Shown here piece after piece: positions 17,044-25,974 of a DNA stretch of 64,000 nt. Each line of letters begins with the position of its first letter. Position 1 is the stretch's first letter. The translations under genes were made by a program, and so were the position numbers. The notes under the pieces were generated by a model. It ran no database searches and had not been told where the DNA came from. It saw nothing but the letters and a program-made list of their open reading frames with translations. Source of the stretch: Anaeromicropila herbilytica (GTDB lineage Bacteria; Bacillota; Clostridia; Lachnospirales; Lachnospiraceae); contig NZ_AP024169.1 of assembly GCF_016591975.1 (NCBI RefSeq), positions 4,379,001-4,443,000 of the forward strand, written 5' to 3'.

Positions 17044-18281
17044 TGATACTCTTTATATTTTATCTGTAATCTTTTCGCTTCTTCACCTGAACATTCTTCA
17101 TTACTATACCGTGCTTTCTCGTATTTTTCATGAATATTTAACACTTCGTTTATCTTAAATATCTGTGCTTCTTGTTCGATTTCTTCTGGTGAATAGGCTG
17201 GTTTTATTTCTATCTCATCAATTGAATGAAGTATTATTCTTTTATAAAGCTTTCTTATTCTCTGATTATTTACACTAACACTTTCTTTGTTGTATGCGAA
17301 AGATTTTTTCCTTTTATTAGCCTGAATCTGTTCTCTTGATTCAGAAATGATGTCCTTATCCTCCATAATCATTGGCTTAAACTTTAATTTATTGCTCATA
17401 TACATATAAACAATAGTAAATAAAAGAATTATGATTACTATCATAAATAAGAAAAAGATATTCTGATACCTTTCAAAGACAAGAGAATCCTTATGTGGAA
17501 TATCTACCTTTTCTACAATTTCTAGTTTATGCTCCGTATTATTAGTACTTGCATGCTTGGGTACAAAGTAGTGTACATAGTATTTTGCATATAATTCTGT
17601 TATCTTTTCACACAATTTTTCATATGCATCTGCAATAATTCTTGAGCTATAGCGGAACGAAGTTGGCAAAAATCCTAGTAGCATAACACATCCACTTAAT
17701 TTTAGGAAACTCCTTCTAGCTAAGTCATTTGCTCCTCTATGACTTCTATCCTGATTAGGGCTATTTTTATTAATTTTATAAAAATATCTGTCACTATTTT
17801 CTAGATTAATATATATTAAAAAGTTAAAGATAAAAATAGCTGATAATATATATACTATAATAGATGCGAAAGATAGGTTTTCTTCTATACATACAATATA
17901 GGCAGTAATGCATAGAAGTCCAATATACCATCTTGGCACTGACAATTGATTCATTGAGTTATGTAATCTTGATATAATTGAACAAGTAATCAATATAAAT
18001 GTAAGAGTTAAGAATATTAATTGTTCATCTGTATTTTCAACTAATTTATATACAAAAAGAAAGGAGCTACTTTCTATTACTATCAAAGGAACAATGGATA
18101 TCTTTTTCTTCTCTGAGAATGCACACAAAAGAACCGGAACTATTAATACAAAGGCATGATAAGTAAACGGATTATCTAACGTATCCATATTCGAATAGAT
18201 TATGATTGAAAACATGTATAAAAATATGAACTCTGTTAAGATATGTACAAATAATCTAAGAAAGCTCTCCCGTTTTTCCAT
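17022..18281 (-). CDS. membrane protein of the MoxR-DUF58 cluster, no transglutaminase domain
   Basis: A 419-residue integral membrane protein. About six hydrophobic helices fill the first 160 residues, a further one follows near 190-210 (KLSGCVMLLGFLPTSFRY), and a last one lies near 272-295. A charged cytoplasmic tail of about 120 residues ends the protein. In many bacteria this slot holds a TgpA-like protein with an external transglutaminase domain between membrane parts; here that domain is missing and only about 60 residues separate the last two helices. The tail (YSPEEIEQEAQIFKINEVLN) recalls the C-terminus of such proteins. It overlaps the DUF58 gene by 26 bases. Function unknown. Confidence 0.65.
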   Translation of the reverse strand: MEKRESFLRLFVHILTEFIFLYMFSIIIYSNMDTLDNPFTYHAFVLIVPVLLCAFSEKKKISIVPLIVIESSSFLFVYKLVENTDEQLIFLTLTFILITCSIISRLHNSMNQLSVPRWYIGLLCITAYIVCIEENLSFASIIVYILSAIFIFNFLIYINLENSDRYFYKINKNSPNQDRSHRGANDLARRSFLKLSGCVMLLGFLPTSFRYSSRIIADAYEKLCEKITELYAKYYVHYFVPKHASTNNTEHKLEIVEKVDIPHKDSLVFERYQNIFFLFMIVIIILLFTIVYMYMSNKLKFKPMIMEDKDIISESREQIQANKRKKSFAYNKESVSVNNQRIRKLYKRIILHSIDEIEIKPAYSPEEIEQEAQIFKINEVLNIHEKYEKARYSNEECSGEEAKRLQIKYKEYQKNPYHH

Positions 18282-19392
18282 TCCGATTCACCTCCCACCT
18301 CTTTACATATGATGAATTACTAAGACCATTCATGTCCATCTCTTTATATAGAGGAATAATCCATAACGTGTTACTTGCTACTTTACTAATTTTCTGATAA
18401 GATCCCATAATTTCTTTTGAGTGTTCCGAAGATATGATTAGGAATAGTTGATTACTTTTCTTTCCTGAATAACATTTGTTTAATAGATTACTAAAATCAG
18501 ATAAACTTCTTAATGCAACGCATCGACTTAGTGATTCTTTTATTAATGTCATCTGCCTTTTCCCTGTTGCTGCAGTAATCATAATCTCTTTCTCGGTCAT
18601 ACAATCAACTCCATTCGAGATAAGGCCCACTGGAACTTCTTTCTGCAATAGGTTAACAGCCATTGAACAAGCAATTCGTATACTCTCTTCAAAAATTTGC
18701 TCAAACTCTTCTATATTCTCAGTTAAGTTTAAGAGAATATATATTTCACTCTTTGCGGAGAATTCATGTACATTAACATACAATTCATTGCTCCTCGCAG
18801 AGGCCTTCCAATTGACATATTTCATTGGATCAAACGCAGAATATTCTCTTATTCCACGAAAATCACTATCCTCTAAAGAAAACTGATTTGTTCGATATTG
18901 TTGCATTAATACATCAAAAGGCAACTTAATCTTGTCTATTGGAACATTAGCAGGATATACATATAACGACGATTTCGCAATAACCTCTTTACTTCTCTTT
19001 TCAGTTAAAAATATATTTGGTGATTCTAAATAAATGGTTTTTAGTCGATAAAATCCTCTCTTTTTAGGAAGGAAGCGTATCTTTCTTGTTACCTTTTGGT
19101 TTATCGATACTGATACCCAAAAATCTCTATAATAATTTCGCTCATATTTATTACTAGTCTCTTCTATTATCTCATGATTACAATATAGGACATATGCTAT
19201 ACGAAGAAAGGGAAGTGCTAACTTTTTACTATTTGAGATTGTCTCGGTAATTGTTGTCTCTTTACCCTCCATAATTGGCTGATGATCAAGCTCTACGTTA
19301 ACCTCTAGCTTCTTATCCCAATATTGTCTATATATCCTCTTTTGAATCTGATACAAAAGGAATATACCAATAATACCTATTATTAATTCCAT
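18256..19392 (-). CDS. DUF58 domain protein
   Basis: The 378-residue protein has an N-terminal membrane helix (IIGIIGIFLLYQIQKRIY), an Ig-like region (about 30-130), and the DUF58 core with its landmark motif FDPMKYVNWKASARSNELYVN near residues 185-205. The C-terminal part resembles a von Willebrand A-like fold. DUF58 proteins are regularly encoded with MoxR ATPases, and are thought to act with them in assembly or stress processes; biochemical function is not defined. It sits 28 bases after the MoxR gene. Confidence 0.85.
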   Translation of the reverse strand: MELIIGIIGIFLLYQIQKRIYRQYWDKKLEVNVELDHQPIMEGKETTITETISNSKKLALPFLRIAYVLYCNHEIIEETSNKYERNYYRDFWVSVSINQKVTRKIRFLPKKRGFYRLKTIYLESPNIFLTEKRSKEVIAKSSLYVYPANVPIDKIKLPFDVLMQQYRTNQFSLEDSDFRGIREYSAFDPMKYVNWKASARSNELYVNVHEFSAKSEIYILLNLTENIEEFEQIFEESIRIACSMAVNLLQKEVPVGLISNGVDCMTEKEIMITAATGKRQMTLIKESLSRCVALRSLSDFSNLLNKCYSGKKSNQLFLIISSEHSKEIMGSYQKISKVASNTLWIIPLYKEMDMNGLSNSSYVKRWEVNRNGKTGELS

Positions 19393-19420
19393 CTATTCTC
19401 CAATCTAAAGAGCATGCAAC

Positions 19421-20374
19421 CTATTTTCTCTCCCATTCCTCTGTTGGGACATGCACTTCTGCTAATATTTCTTGTATGAATGTTCTATTCATACCGTCCG
19501 TAGATCCCATAGGTAGTATTAAGCGATGCGCTAATACTGGAATTGCTAGTTCTTTAATATCTTCTGGTACTACATAACTTCTTTCCATAATGATAGCATA
19601 TGCTCGGACAGCATTTAATAACGCCAGACTTCCTCTTGGACTAACACCTATACTAATCTCTTTATTTTCTCTCGTTGCCTTTACAATATTGGCTATGTAC
19701 TCAACTAGGTCTGGGTGAATATAGATCTTCTTCGCTTCCCTTTGCAACTCAAGAAGTTCTTCCTTACTACAGACTGATTCTAGCTTTAACAACGGATTCT
19801 CTTCCATAAAACGATTCAATATATTAATCTCTTCTTCCAAAGATGGCATACCTAGCGACATCTGCATTAAGAATCGATCCAACTGTGCCTCAGGAAGTGG
19901 AAATGTTCCTGCTGACTCTATTTGGTTCTGTGTAGCAATTACTAAAAATGGAGCATCTAACTGATACGTAACCCCATCTATGGTTACCTGTCTTTCTTCC
20001 ATACTTTCTAATAGACTCGATTGAGTTCTTGGTGTAGCACGATTAATCTCATCCGCCAAAAGTAGATTACTAAAAACAGGACCTTTTCGAAAGATAAATT
20101 CATTCTGTTTTGGGTTATAGTAATTTACACCCGTAATATCCGATGGTAGTAAATCAGGAGTAAATTGAACACGTGCAAATTCAAGATTTAATGTTCTTGA
20201 TATTGTTTTAGCTAATAAAGTTTTTCCTGTTCCTGGAACATCTTCTAGTAATACATGCCCATTTGCGATTAAAGCAGTTAACATTAGATTAACTACCTTC
20301 TTTTTTCCCACTATTACTTTGTTGATGTTGTCTTGCATTGCTTTGACTGTAGTATTCAGCTTTTCTTTATCCAT
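19421..20374 (-). CDS. MoxR family AAA+ ATPase
   Basis: The 317-residue AAA+ protein has Walker A EDVPGTGKT near 39-47, Walker B LLLADEINRATPRTQSSLLE near 102, sensor 1 in FLVIATQNQIESAGTFPLPEAQLDRFL, and the C-terminal sensor 2 region GVSPRGSLALLNAVRAYA. These are the standard MoxR marks. Family members act as chaperone-like ATPases with VWA-type partners such as the DUF58 protein next door. It is the first gene of the cluster. Confidence 0.94.
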   Translation of the reverse strand: MDKEKLNTTVKAMQDNINKVIVGKKKVVNLMLTALIANGHVLLEDVPGTGKTLLAKTISRTLNLEFARVQFTPDLLPSDITGVNYYNPKQNEFIFRKGPVFSNLLLADEINRATPRTQSSLLESMEERQVTIDGVTYQLDAPFLVIATQNQIESAGTFPLPEAQLDRFLMQMSLGMPSLEEEINILNRFMEENPLLKLESVCSKEELLELQREAKKIYIHPDLVEYIANIVKATRENKEISIGVSPRGSLALLNAVRAYAIIMERSYVVPEDIKELAIPVLAHRLILPMGSTDGMNRTFIQEILAEVHVPTEEWERK

Positions 20375-20526
20375 GTCCTATCCCTTTTGCTTTCTTATAT
20401 TGTTTTTTTCCTTTTATTTCTTGGCTTTTCTTTTTTATGCATTATTTTATATCATTTTTACATAATTATCAATGTTATTTCATATTAATTCCATTTCCAT
20501 GTGTTAATACTCCTTGTTTTAATTAC

Positions 20527-20569
20527 AAAAAGCAGATAAAAGAAATACCTTATCTCTTCTATCTGCTTT
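20527..20569 (-). terminator. terminator after blaI/blaR1 remnant
   Basis: The stem AGCAGATA/TATCTGCT is extended by AT pairs and followed on the minus strand by a short T-run. It lies downstream of the blaI unit. Confidence 0.75.
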
Positions 20570-20606
20570 CTGTTACTATCCGATATTATTATATTACTTA
20601 ATTCTA

Positions 20607-20693
20607 TCAAGCAACTCCTATAGTACTACGGATCAGCCATTCCATTGACATGTCCTTATAAGAGTTCAAGCGCTCGTTGACAATTTGTATCAT
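20607..20693 (-). pseudogene. truncated blaR1-like (M56 antirepressor) start, 28 codons
   Basis: The frame starts at an ATG that overlaps the blaI stop as TAATG, the usual coupling of blaI and blaR1. It encodes 28 residues ending MSMEWLIRSTIGVA and then two stops. That end resembles the head of the first membrane helix of BlaR1/MecR1 proteins. Nothing of the remaining sensor or protease follows before the terminator. I read it as a stub left after loss of blaR1; a genuine short peptide is possible. Confidence 0.45.
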
Positions 20694-21043
20694 TATTTCT
20701 GTATGGCTGTACTGTACCCATATTGCTCAGTAAATACTTCCATCATATTAGCAATATTACCCGCGTAATGTATATTTAAAAATTCTTCATTCACTTTATG
20801 TAAACATTCTTCTTCAGTAATTGTTGGTTTATAATGATATATTCTACTATCCTTTTCATCAACGGTATAGACTACTGCTCCTTTAGCTATTAATCTACGC
20901 AAAAGAGTCTTTATCGTTCTTGGACTGCATACTTTACTTTTCTGAATTTCACTCACTATGTCCGCAGCTGTTAGTGGGGATCTATTCCACAAAACTTTTA
21001 TGATCTGCCATTCGCCATTTGATATATTAGGTACATCCATCAT
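20693..21043 (-). CDS. BlaI/MecI/CopY family transcriptional repressor
   Basis: The 116-residue protein begins with the winged-helix DNA-binding domain of the family: ISNGEWQIIKVLWNRSPLTAADIV, then CSPRTIKTLLRRLIAKGAVVY as recognition helix and wing. The C-terminal dimerisation part is divergent and about ten residues shorter than in BlaI. Such repressors are usually inactivated by cleavage by a BlaR1 partner; here only a 28-codon stub of that partner follows. Its targets are unknown; the cell-wall-related MoxR cluster downstream is a possibility. Start follows AAGGAG. Confidence 0.85.
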   Translation of the reverse strand: MMDVPNISNGEWQIIKVLWNRSPLTAADIVSEIQKSKVCSPRTIKTLLRRLIAKGAVVYTVDEKDSRIYHYKPTITEEECLHKVNEEFLNIHYAGNIANMMEVFTEQYGYSTAIQK

Positions 21044-21163
21044 CTTAATACTCCTTCACTTCAAGTAATTATTAAACTATATAATACCACAATTTCTAAT
21101 TTTATTACTAAATTACACAGAATTTTCACAATTTGCTTAAATTATCCTACCTAAATTATTGGA

Positions 21164-21208
21164 CAAAAAAGAGAACGATATAAAGTATACCTTTAATCGC
21201 TCTCTTTC
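21164..21208 (-). terminator. terminator after cellobiose phosphorylase gene
   Basis: A 9-bp stem (GAGAGCGAT/ATCGTTCTC, one G-T pair) is followed on the minus strand by six T. Confidence 0.88.
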
Positions 21209-21295
21209 CTGTAAGATTATATACATTTGCATTTAACTAGAAAATCTATATATGAATGATACAAATATATCAAAGTGATAAAACAATTAGGTTAA

Positions 21296-23734
21296 TTAAC
21301 CTAATATAACTTCTACAGTATGTTCTTTTCCATCACCAAATACAGGAAGAACATTACCTTCTACTACCTTACCATCAACTACCATACTGTTAACGCCAGT
21401 TGATACATGGTTAGGATTCTTAATCTCAATCTTAAAGATATCTCCTCTAAATTCACGAGTAATCTTATATCCATCCCATGAAGTTGGAATAGCTGGATCA
21501 ATAGCTAAACCATCATATTCTGGTTTGATACCTAAGATATATTGAGATATAGCGATAAAGTTCCATGAAGCAGTACCTGTTAACCAAGAGTTCTTAGCTT
21601 CACCAAAACGTTTTGCATCTTTACCAGCAACCATTTGTGAATATACATATGGTTCAGTTCTATGAATATCACTGTATTCTTCTGTATAAGCTGGTGCGAT
21701 TCTTGTATAATAATCAAATGCTTTATCTCCACGTCCAACAACTGCTTCTGCACACATAATCCATGCGTTGTTATGACAGAAGATACCTGCATTTTCTTTA
21801 TATCCTGCTGGATAAGTTGAGATTTCACCGTATTCTACATAGTATTTTGTAAAGGCTGGGTTGTTAAGAACTAGACCATATTTGGTTCCAAGTCTATCTT
21901 CTACTGCATCTAGAGCTTGAACTGCTCTACCATCATCAGCTCCACATCCACCCATTACGCAGAAACCTTGAGATTCGATGAAGATCTTTCCTTCTTCATT
22001 TTCTTCACTACCAATTTTCTTACCGAAATCATCATAAGCACGTAGGAACCAATTACCATCCCATCCGTCTTTCATTACGATATCTCTCATCTTCTTAACT
22101 TCATTATCTGCTCTAGTAGCTTCTTCTTTATTACCTACTTTATCCATTAATTTCGCATATTCATCACCAATATAAGTGAACATACCAGCGATCATAACAG
22201 ATTCTGCTACTTTACCATCTTTACTAGTTGATGTTTGGAATGATTCACCTGGTTCCATAGAGAAACAGTTAAGGTTTAGACAGTCATTCCAGTCGGCTCT
22301 ACCGATTAATGGAAGTCCGTGAGGTCCAACGTTATTAATTACGTGATCAAATGCTCTCTTTAAATGGTCACTAAGTGGTTTTGCAAGGGATGCATCATTA
22401 TTATATGGAGTCATTTCATCAAGGATTCCATAATCTCCAGTTTCTTTTATATAAGCAACTACAGCAAGGACTAACCATAGTGGATCATCATTAAAGTTTC
22501 CACCTATAGAATCGTTACCTTTCTTAGTAAGTGGTTGATATTGATGATATGCTCCACCATCTTCTAATTGAGTGGATGCTAGATCAATGATTCTTTCTCT
22601 TGCTCTATCTGGAATCTGATGTACGAATCCTAATAAGTCTTGGTTTGAATCACGGAATCCCATACCTCTACCAACACCTGATTCAAAATAGGAAGCACTT
22701 CTTGATAAGTTAAAGGTAACCATACATTGATATTGATTCCATACGTTAACTTGGCGATTTAATTTATCATCTGCAGATTCAACACTATATTTTGATAATA
22801 AAGCATCCCAGTGAGCAGCTAATTCTGCTAATGCTGCATCTACTGCTTCTACAGTTGCAAATTTTGCGATCATAGCTTCTGCTTTTGTCTTATTAATTAC
22901 ACCTTTTGATTCCCATTTTTCTTCTAATGCATTTTCAACATAACCTAATACAAATACAAGCTCTTTAGTTTCACCTGGATTAAGTGTGATATCAATAGAG
23001 TGAGATGCAACTGGTGACCAACCATCTGCTACAGAATTAGTTGATTTTCCTGCTTCTACAGCCTTTGGATTCTGATATCCATTATATGTACCAATAAAAC
23101 TTTCACGATCTGTATCATAACCTGTAATAGGTGAGTTAACTGTAAAGAAAGCATAGTGATCTCTACGTTCTTTATATTCTGTTTTATGATAAATTGTTGA
23201 TCCTTTAATCTCTACTTCACCAGTATTGAAGTTTCTTTGGAAGTTACGATCATCATCATCGGCATTCCATAGACACCATTCTAAGTATGAAAATAAAGTT
23301 ACTTGTTTTTTCTCTGTTCCTTCATTCTTAACTACTACTTTATGAACTTCACCATTGTAATTCTGTGGTACAAAGAAAGTAACCTCTGTTGAGATGTTGT
23401 TTCTCTTACCTTTAATTACAGTGTATCCCATACCATGTCTACATTCATAGAAATCTAATTCTTTCTTAGCTGGAGCCCAACCTGGTGACCAGAAATCACC
23501 ATTATCAAATAAATAGTAGTAACGTCCGCCACCTAAATCTAATGGTACGTTGTTATAACGAAAACGTGTGATTCTTCTTAACTTTGCATCTTTATAAAAA
23601 CTGTAACCACCTGCAGTATTTGAAATCAAAGAGAAAAATTCTTGACTTCCTAAATAGTTAATCCATGGATATGGAGTTGTTGGAGTTGTTATGACATATT
23701 CTTTTTTCGCGTCATCAAAATAACCGAATTTCAT
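21296..23734 (-). CDS. cellobiose phosphorylase (GH94)
   Basis: The 812-residue enzyme splits cellobiose with phosphate into glucose 1-phosphate and glucose, saving ATP. The start [18 protein letters not shown] and [20 protein letters not shown] match clostridial cellobiose phosphorylases closely in sequence and length. The catalytic acid region reads [17 protein letters not shown] near residue 355, and the later EGESF-type region [14 protein letters not shown] and [10 protein letters not shown] line the sugar and phosphate sites. No signal peptide: it works in the cytoplasm. It is a single-gene unit with its own terminator and a promoter framed by two identical operators, implying sugar-dependent control. 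Confidence 0.95.
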   Translation of the reverse strand: MKFGYFDDAKKEYVITTPTTPYPWINYLGSQEFFSLISNTAGGYSFYKDAKLRRITRFRYNNVPLDLGGGRYYYLFDNGDFWSPGWAPAKKELDFYECRHGMGYTVIKGKRNNISTEVTFFVPQNYNGEVHKVVVKNEGTEKKQVTLFSYLEWCLWNADDDDRNFQRNFNTGEVEIKGSTIYHKTEYKERRDHYAFFTVNSPITGYDTDRESFIGTYNGYQNPKAVEAGKSTNSVADGWSPVASHSIDITLNPGETKELVFVLGYVENALEEKWESKGVINKTKAEAMIAKFATVEAVDAALAELAAHWDALLSKYSVESADDKLNRQVNVWNQYQCMVTFNLSRSASYFESGVGRGMGFRDSNQDLLGFVHQIPDRARERIIDLASTQLEDGGAYHQYQPLTKKGNDSIGGNFNDDPLWLVLAVVAYIKETGDYGILDEMTPYNNDASLAKPLSDHLKRAFDHVINNVGPHGLPLIGRADWNDCLNLNCFSMEPGESFQTSTSKDGKVAESVMIAGMFTYIGDEYAKLMDKVGNKEEATRADNEVKKMRDIVMKDGWDGNWFLRAYDDFGKKIGSEENEEGKIFIESQGFCVMGGCGADDGRAVQALDAVEDRLGTKYGLVLNNPAFTKYYVEYGEISTYPAGYKENAGIFCHNNAWIMCAEAVVGRGDKAFDYYTRIAPAYTEEYSDIHRTEPYVYSQMVAGKDAKRFGEAKNSWLTGTASWNFIAISQYILGIKPEYDGLAIDPAIPTSWDGYKITREFRGDIFKIEIKNPNHVSTGVNSMVVDGKVVEGNVLPVFGDGKEHTVEVILG

Positions 23735-23801
23735 AAAATAGAGCCCATCCTTTCTTCCTTAAGAAACCTCAAAAAGTTCATTGTATATATTTCGTATTTT
23801 A

Positions 23802-23812
23802 CGAAACTTTCG
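23802..23812. promoter_or_regulatory. operator-like palindrome, downstream copy
   Basis: CGAAACTTTCG is a perfect 11-bp palindrome about 68 bases before the phosphorylase ATG and about 22-32 bases past the expected transcription start. An identical copy lies upstream of the promoter. The form suits a LacI-type repressor, but no such gene is nearby. Confidence 0.6.
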
Positions 23813-23840
23813 TTGTAATCTAAATTGTTTCGTTTTCTTC

Positions 23841-23869
23841 ATTATACTTTATAAGTTCTTCTAATTCAA
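23841..23869 (-). promoter_or_regulatory. promoter of the cellobiose phosphorylase gene
   Basis: TTGAAT (23869-23864) and TATAAT (23846-23841) are exactly 17 bases apart on the minus strand. The leader is about 100 bases. Confidence 0.75.
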
Positions 23870-23871
23870 CT

Positions 23872-23917
23872 AGTATTAATACACAAAATTAACTTTCAAT
23901 GCTTGTGTATTAATACT
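23872..23917. repeat. 15-bp inverted repeat just upstream of the -35 box
   Basis: AGTATTAATACACAA (23872-23886) and its exact inverse (23903-23917) are separated by 16 bases. The left arm stops two bases from the -35 box, where activators often bind. It could also form a hairpin if transcribed from further upstream. Confidence 0.55.
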
Positions 23918-23924
23918 GATATCC

Positions 23925-23935
23925 CGAAACTTTCG
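23925..23935. promoter_or_regulatory. operator-like palindrome, upstream copy
   Basis: A second exact CGAAACTTTCG lies 123 bp from the first, centre to centre, on the far side of the promoter. The spacing allows repression by looping. Confidence 0.6.
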
Positions 23936-23961
23936 CAACATATTTTTACTATTTCAATAAT

Positions 23962-24005
23962 AAAAAAATCTGAACGAAGAAATTACTTTCTTGTTCAGAT
24001 TTTAT
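23962..24005 (-). terminator. terminator after the 147-residue gene
   Basis: The stem AAATCTGAAC(G)AA and its inverse with A-run and T-run on the two sides forms a terminator that could work in both directions. Confidence 0.8.
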
Positions 24006-24024
24006 CAATTATTTATATACTTAA

Positions 24025-24468
24025 TTATAGATTGTCTACGCTATAAACTGGATTAAAATCATCGGTATCTGTAGCATAGAACCCACCCAATTCTAGAAGC
24101 AATCCTTTGAACATTTCTTGCATATCTTTAAAATCGCTTTCTTCAATAGTTAGCGCATAGATTGTTTTTACATTAGATTGTTCAAGAAATTCTATATCTT
24201 TCGCATCTTTAAAAGGTTGCATTGGCTCAAATTCTACTGTATTTTGATTCTTTAATTCTAATTGTAGAATATTAAGTTCATCCCATAGTTGTACTTCTTC
24301 GAATCCCTTTTTAATAAAATAATCATTAATATTTCTTGCTGTTATATCTTGTGATGTCATGTAAATAAGATACATGGTTTCATCTACTTTATTTGGTTCT
24401 TTATTTTCTATTTTATTCTTTTTAACAATCGCAACATCTTTCTTATTCTTCTTACCTTTAATAATCAT
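24025..24468 (-). CDS. hypothetical cytoplasmic protein
   Basis: A 147-residue protein I do not recognise. The first 30 residues are very Lys/Asn rich; the rest is a mixed alpha/beta sequence rich in acidic residues (TIEESDFKDMQEMFKGLLLELGG). There is no signal peptide or membrane helix. A strong TAAGGAGG site and a terminator right after the stop support a real gene. It lies 150 bases downstream of the ABC permease gene and may be an independent unit. Confidence 0.7.
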   Translation of the reverse strand: MIIKGKKNKKDVAIVKKNKIENKEPNKVDETMYLIYMTSQDITARNINDYFIKKGFEEVQLWDELNILQLELKNQNTVEFEPMQPFKDAKDIEFLEQSNVKTIYALTIEESDFKDMQEMFKGLLLELGGFYATDTDDFNPVYSVDNL

Positions 24469-24618
24469 TGTGACCTCCTTAGTAGATTTTTTCCTGTTTA
24501 TCTCCAGAATAATTTTCTACTAGTAATTTTCTTTTTCTTATAGTTTACAATAGTTTAAAAGATGTGGCAATTATTATTTGTTACAGTTTAACCTTGTTTG
24601 CTATATTATATCTATAAT

Positions 24619-25974
24619 TTAACTTTCTGTCTTCATAGCTTCAATTGCACTGATTTTCGTTGCTCTTTTCGCTGGGTAATAACCTGATATGATACCAACA
24701 CCTATTGCAAATCCAGCTGCTAAGAATGGCAACCAAAAAGGTATGATTGAAAATCTAGCATTTGCCATATCATACATAGAAGAATTCGATAGCAGCGTCT
24801 TAAATAGCGGTGCTCCAAATTTATTAATGCAATAAGATGCAATATAACTTAGTATAATACCAATCACGCCTCCAATCATTCCAATCATTGCAGCTTCAAA
24901 TAAGAATAATTTCTTGATATCGGTAATAAAGCAACCTAATACTTTCATTACACCAATTTCTTTTGTTCTCTCATAGATTGACATTACCATTGTATTTGCA
25001 ATACTAATTGCTGATACCAACATGGCTACTGCTCCTACTCCACCAAGAACCATTTGTAACATATTTGATGTTTGTTCCATTGTCTCAAGGGTACTTCCAA
25101 GACTATCGGAGCCATATCCAAGTTCTTTGATTTGCTTCTGAACTTTGGTTACATTCTTAACATTATCCACTCGCACTTTAATATTATCATAAGCAGCTAA
25201 TGATTTCTTCGCCTGTTTTCTTCCTTCAACTTTTAAAGTTGTTATATACTCACTATATAATTTCTTGAAATAATCACTATCCATACAAATAGAATAGCTA
25301 TATTGCCAATCATTCGATTCTTCCATAGTGCCTATATTCTTTAGAATAATTCTTTTTTCCTTCTTCTTCGGATTTCTTTCATATTGCCCATTGTCAAAGG
25401 ATAACGTAATCTTATCTTTTGCTGGATCAATCGTAATTGGAGTAGACATCATACTATTCATGGCTCTTGGATTGTAGAATCCCATTAACACCTGATTACC
25501 AAAGACTAATTTATCGGATCCCTTAACATCAGGATAGGTTCCAAGAGTTAATCCTGGTAAATTAAAATAAGAAAAGCCCTCATAATCCATAGCAGTTACA
25601 CTACCGTAACCCATGTATTTACCACTATATAACTGAACATCTCTACTATAAACTCCAGTAGCATATTTCACATGAGTTAGTTGCTTTATCTGACTTAGCA
25701 ATGTATCATCAATAACTTGCTCCTTACTATCGGTTACATTACCTTTCTCATCAGTAGAATAACTATATTTTTGCACAGTAATTGTATTAATATCACCTTG
25801 CTCCATAACTTGTGATTTAAAGCTAGCATTCATTCCAATTCCTATGGATACCATAACTACAATTGAGATTGTACCAATTACCACGCCTATAACAGTAAGG
25901 GCTGTTCTAGCTTTTCGCCTACTAAGGTTACGAAGTCCCATTTTTAATAAATCACTAATCCTCATATAACTCAA
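24619..25974 (-). CDS. MacB/FtsX family ABC transporter permease
   Basis: The 451-residue permease starts MRISDLLKMGLRNLSRRKARTALTVIGVVIGTISIVVMVSIG, the standard MacB cytoplasmic elbow and first helix. A large external domain (about 50-300) follows, then three helices near 307-335, 353-385 and 415-440 with IANTMVMSIYERTKEIGVMKVLGC between, and PAKRATKISAIEAMKTES at the end. Such proteins use ATP for mechanical work across the membrane and often do not transport in the usual sense. It overlaps the preceding gene by 20 bases. Partners are the ATPase at 29373-30218 and the two surface proteins between. Confidence 0.92.
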   Translation of the reverse strand: MSYMRISDLLKMGLRNLSRRKARTALTVIGVVIGTISIVVMVSIGIGMNASFKSQVMEQGDINTITVQKYSYSTDEKGNVTDSKEQVIDDTLLSQIKQLTHVKYATGVYSRDVQLYSGKYMGYGSVTAMDYEGFSYFNLPGLTLGTYPDVKGSDKLVFGNQVLMGFYNPRAMNSMMSTPITIDPAKDKITLSFDNGQYERNPKKKEKRIILKNIGTMEESNDWQYSYSICMDSDYFKKLYSEYITTLKVEGRKQAKKSLAAYDNIKVRVDNVKNVTKVQKQIKELGYGSDSLGSTLETMEQTSNMLQMVLGGVGAVAMLVSAISIANTMVMSIYERTKEIGVMKVLGCFITDIKKLFLFEAAMIGMIGGVIGIILSYIASYCINKFGAPLFKTLLSNSSMYDMANARFSIIPFWLPFLAAGFAIGVGIISGYYPAKRATKISAIEAMKTES

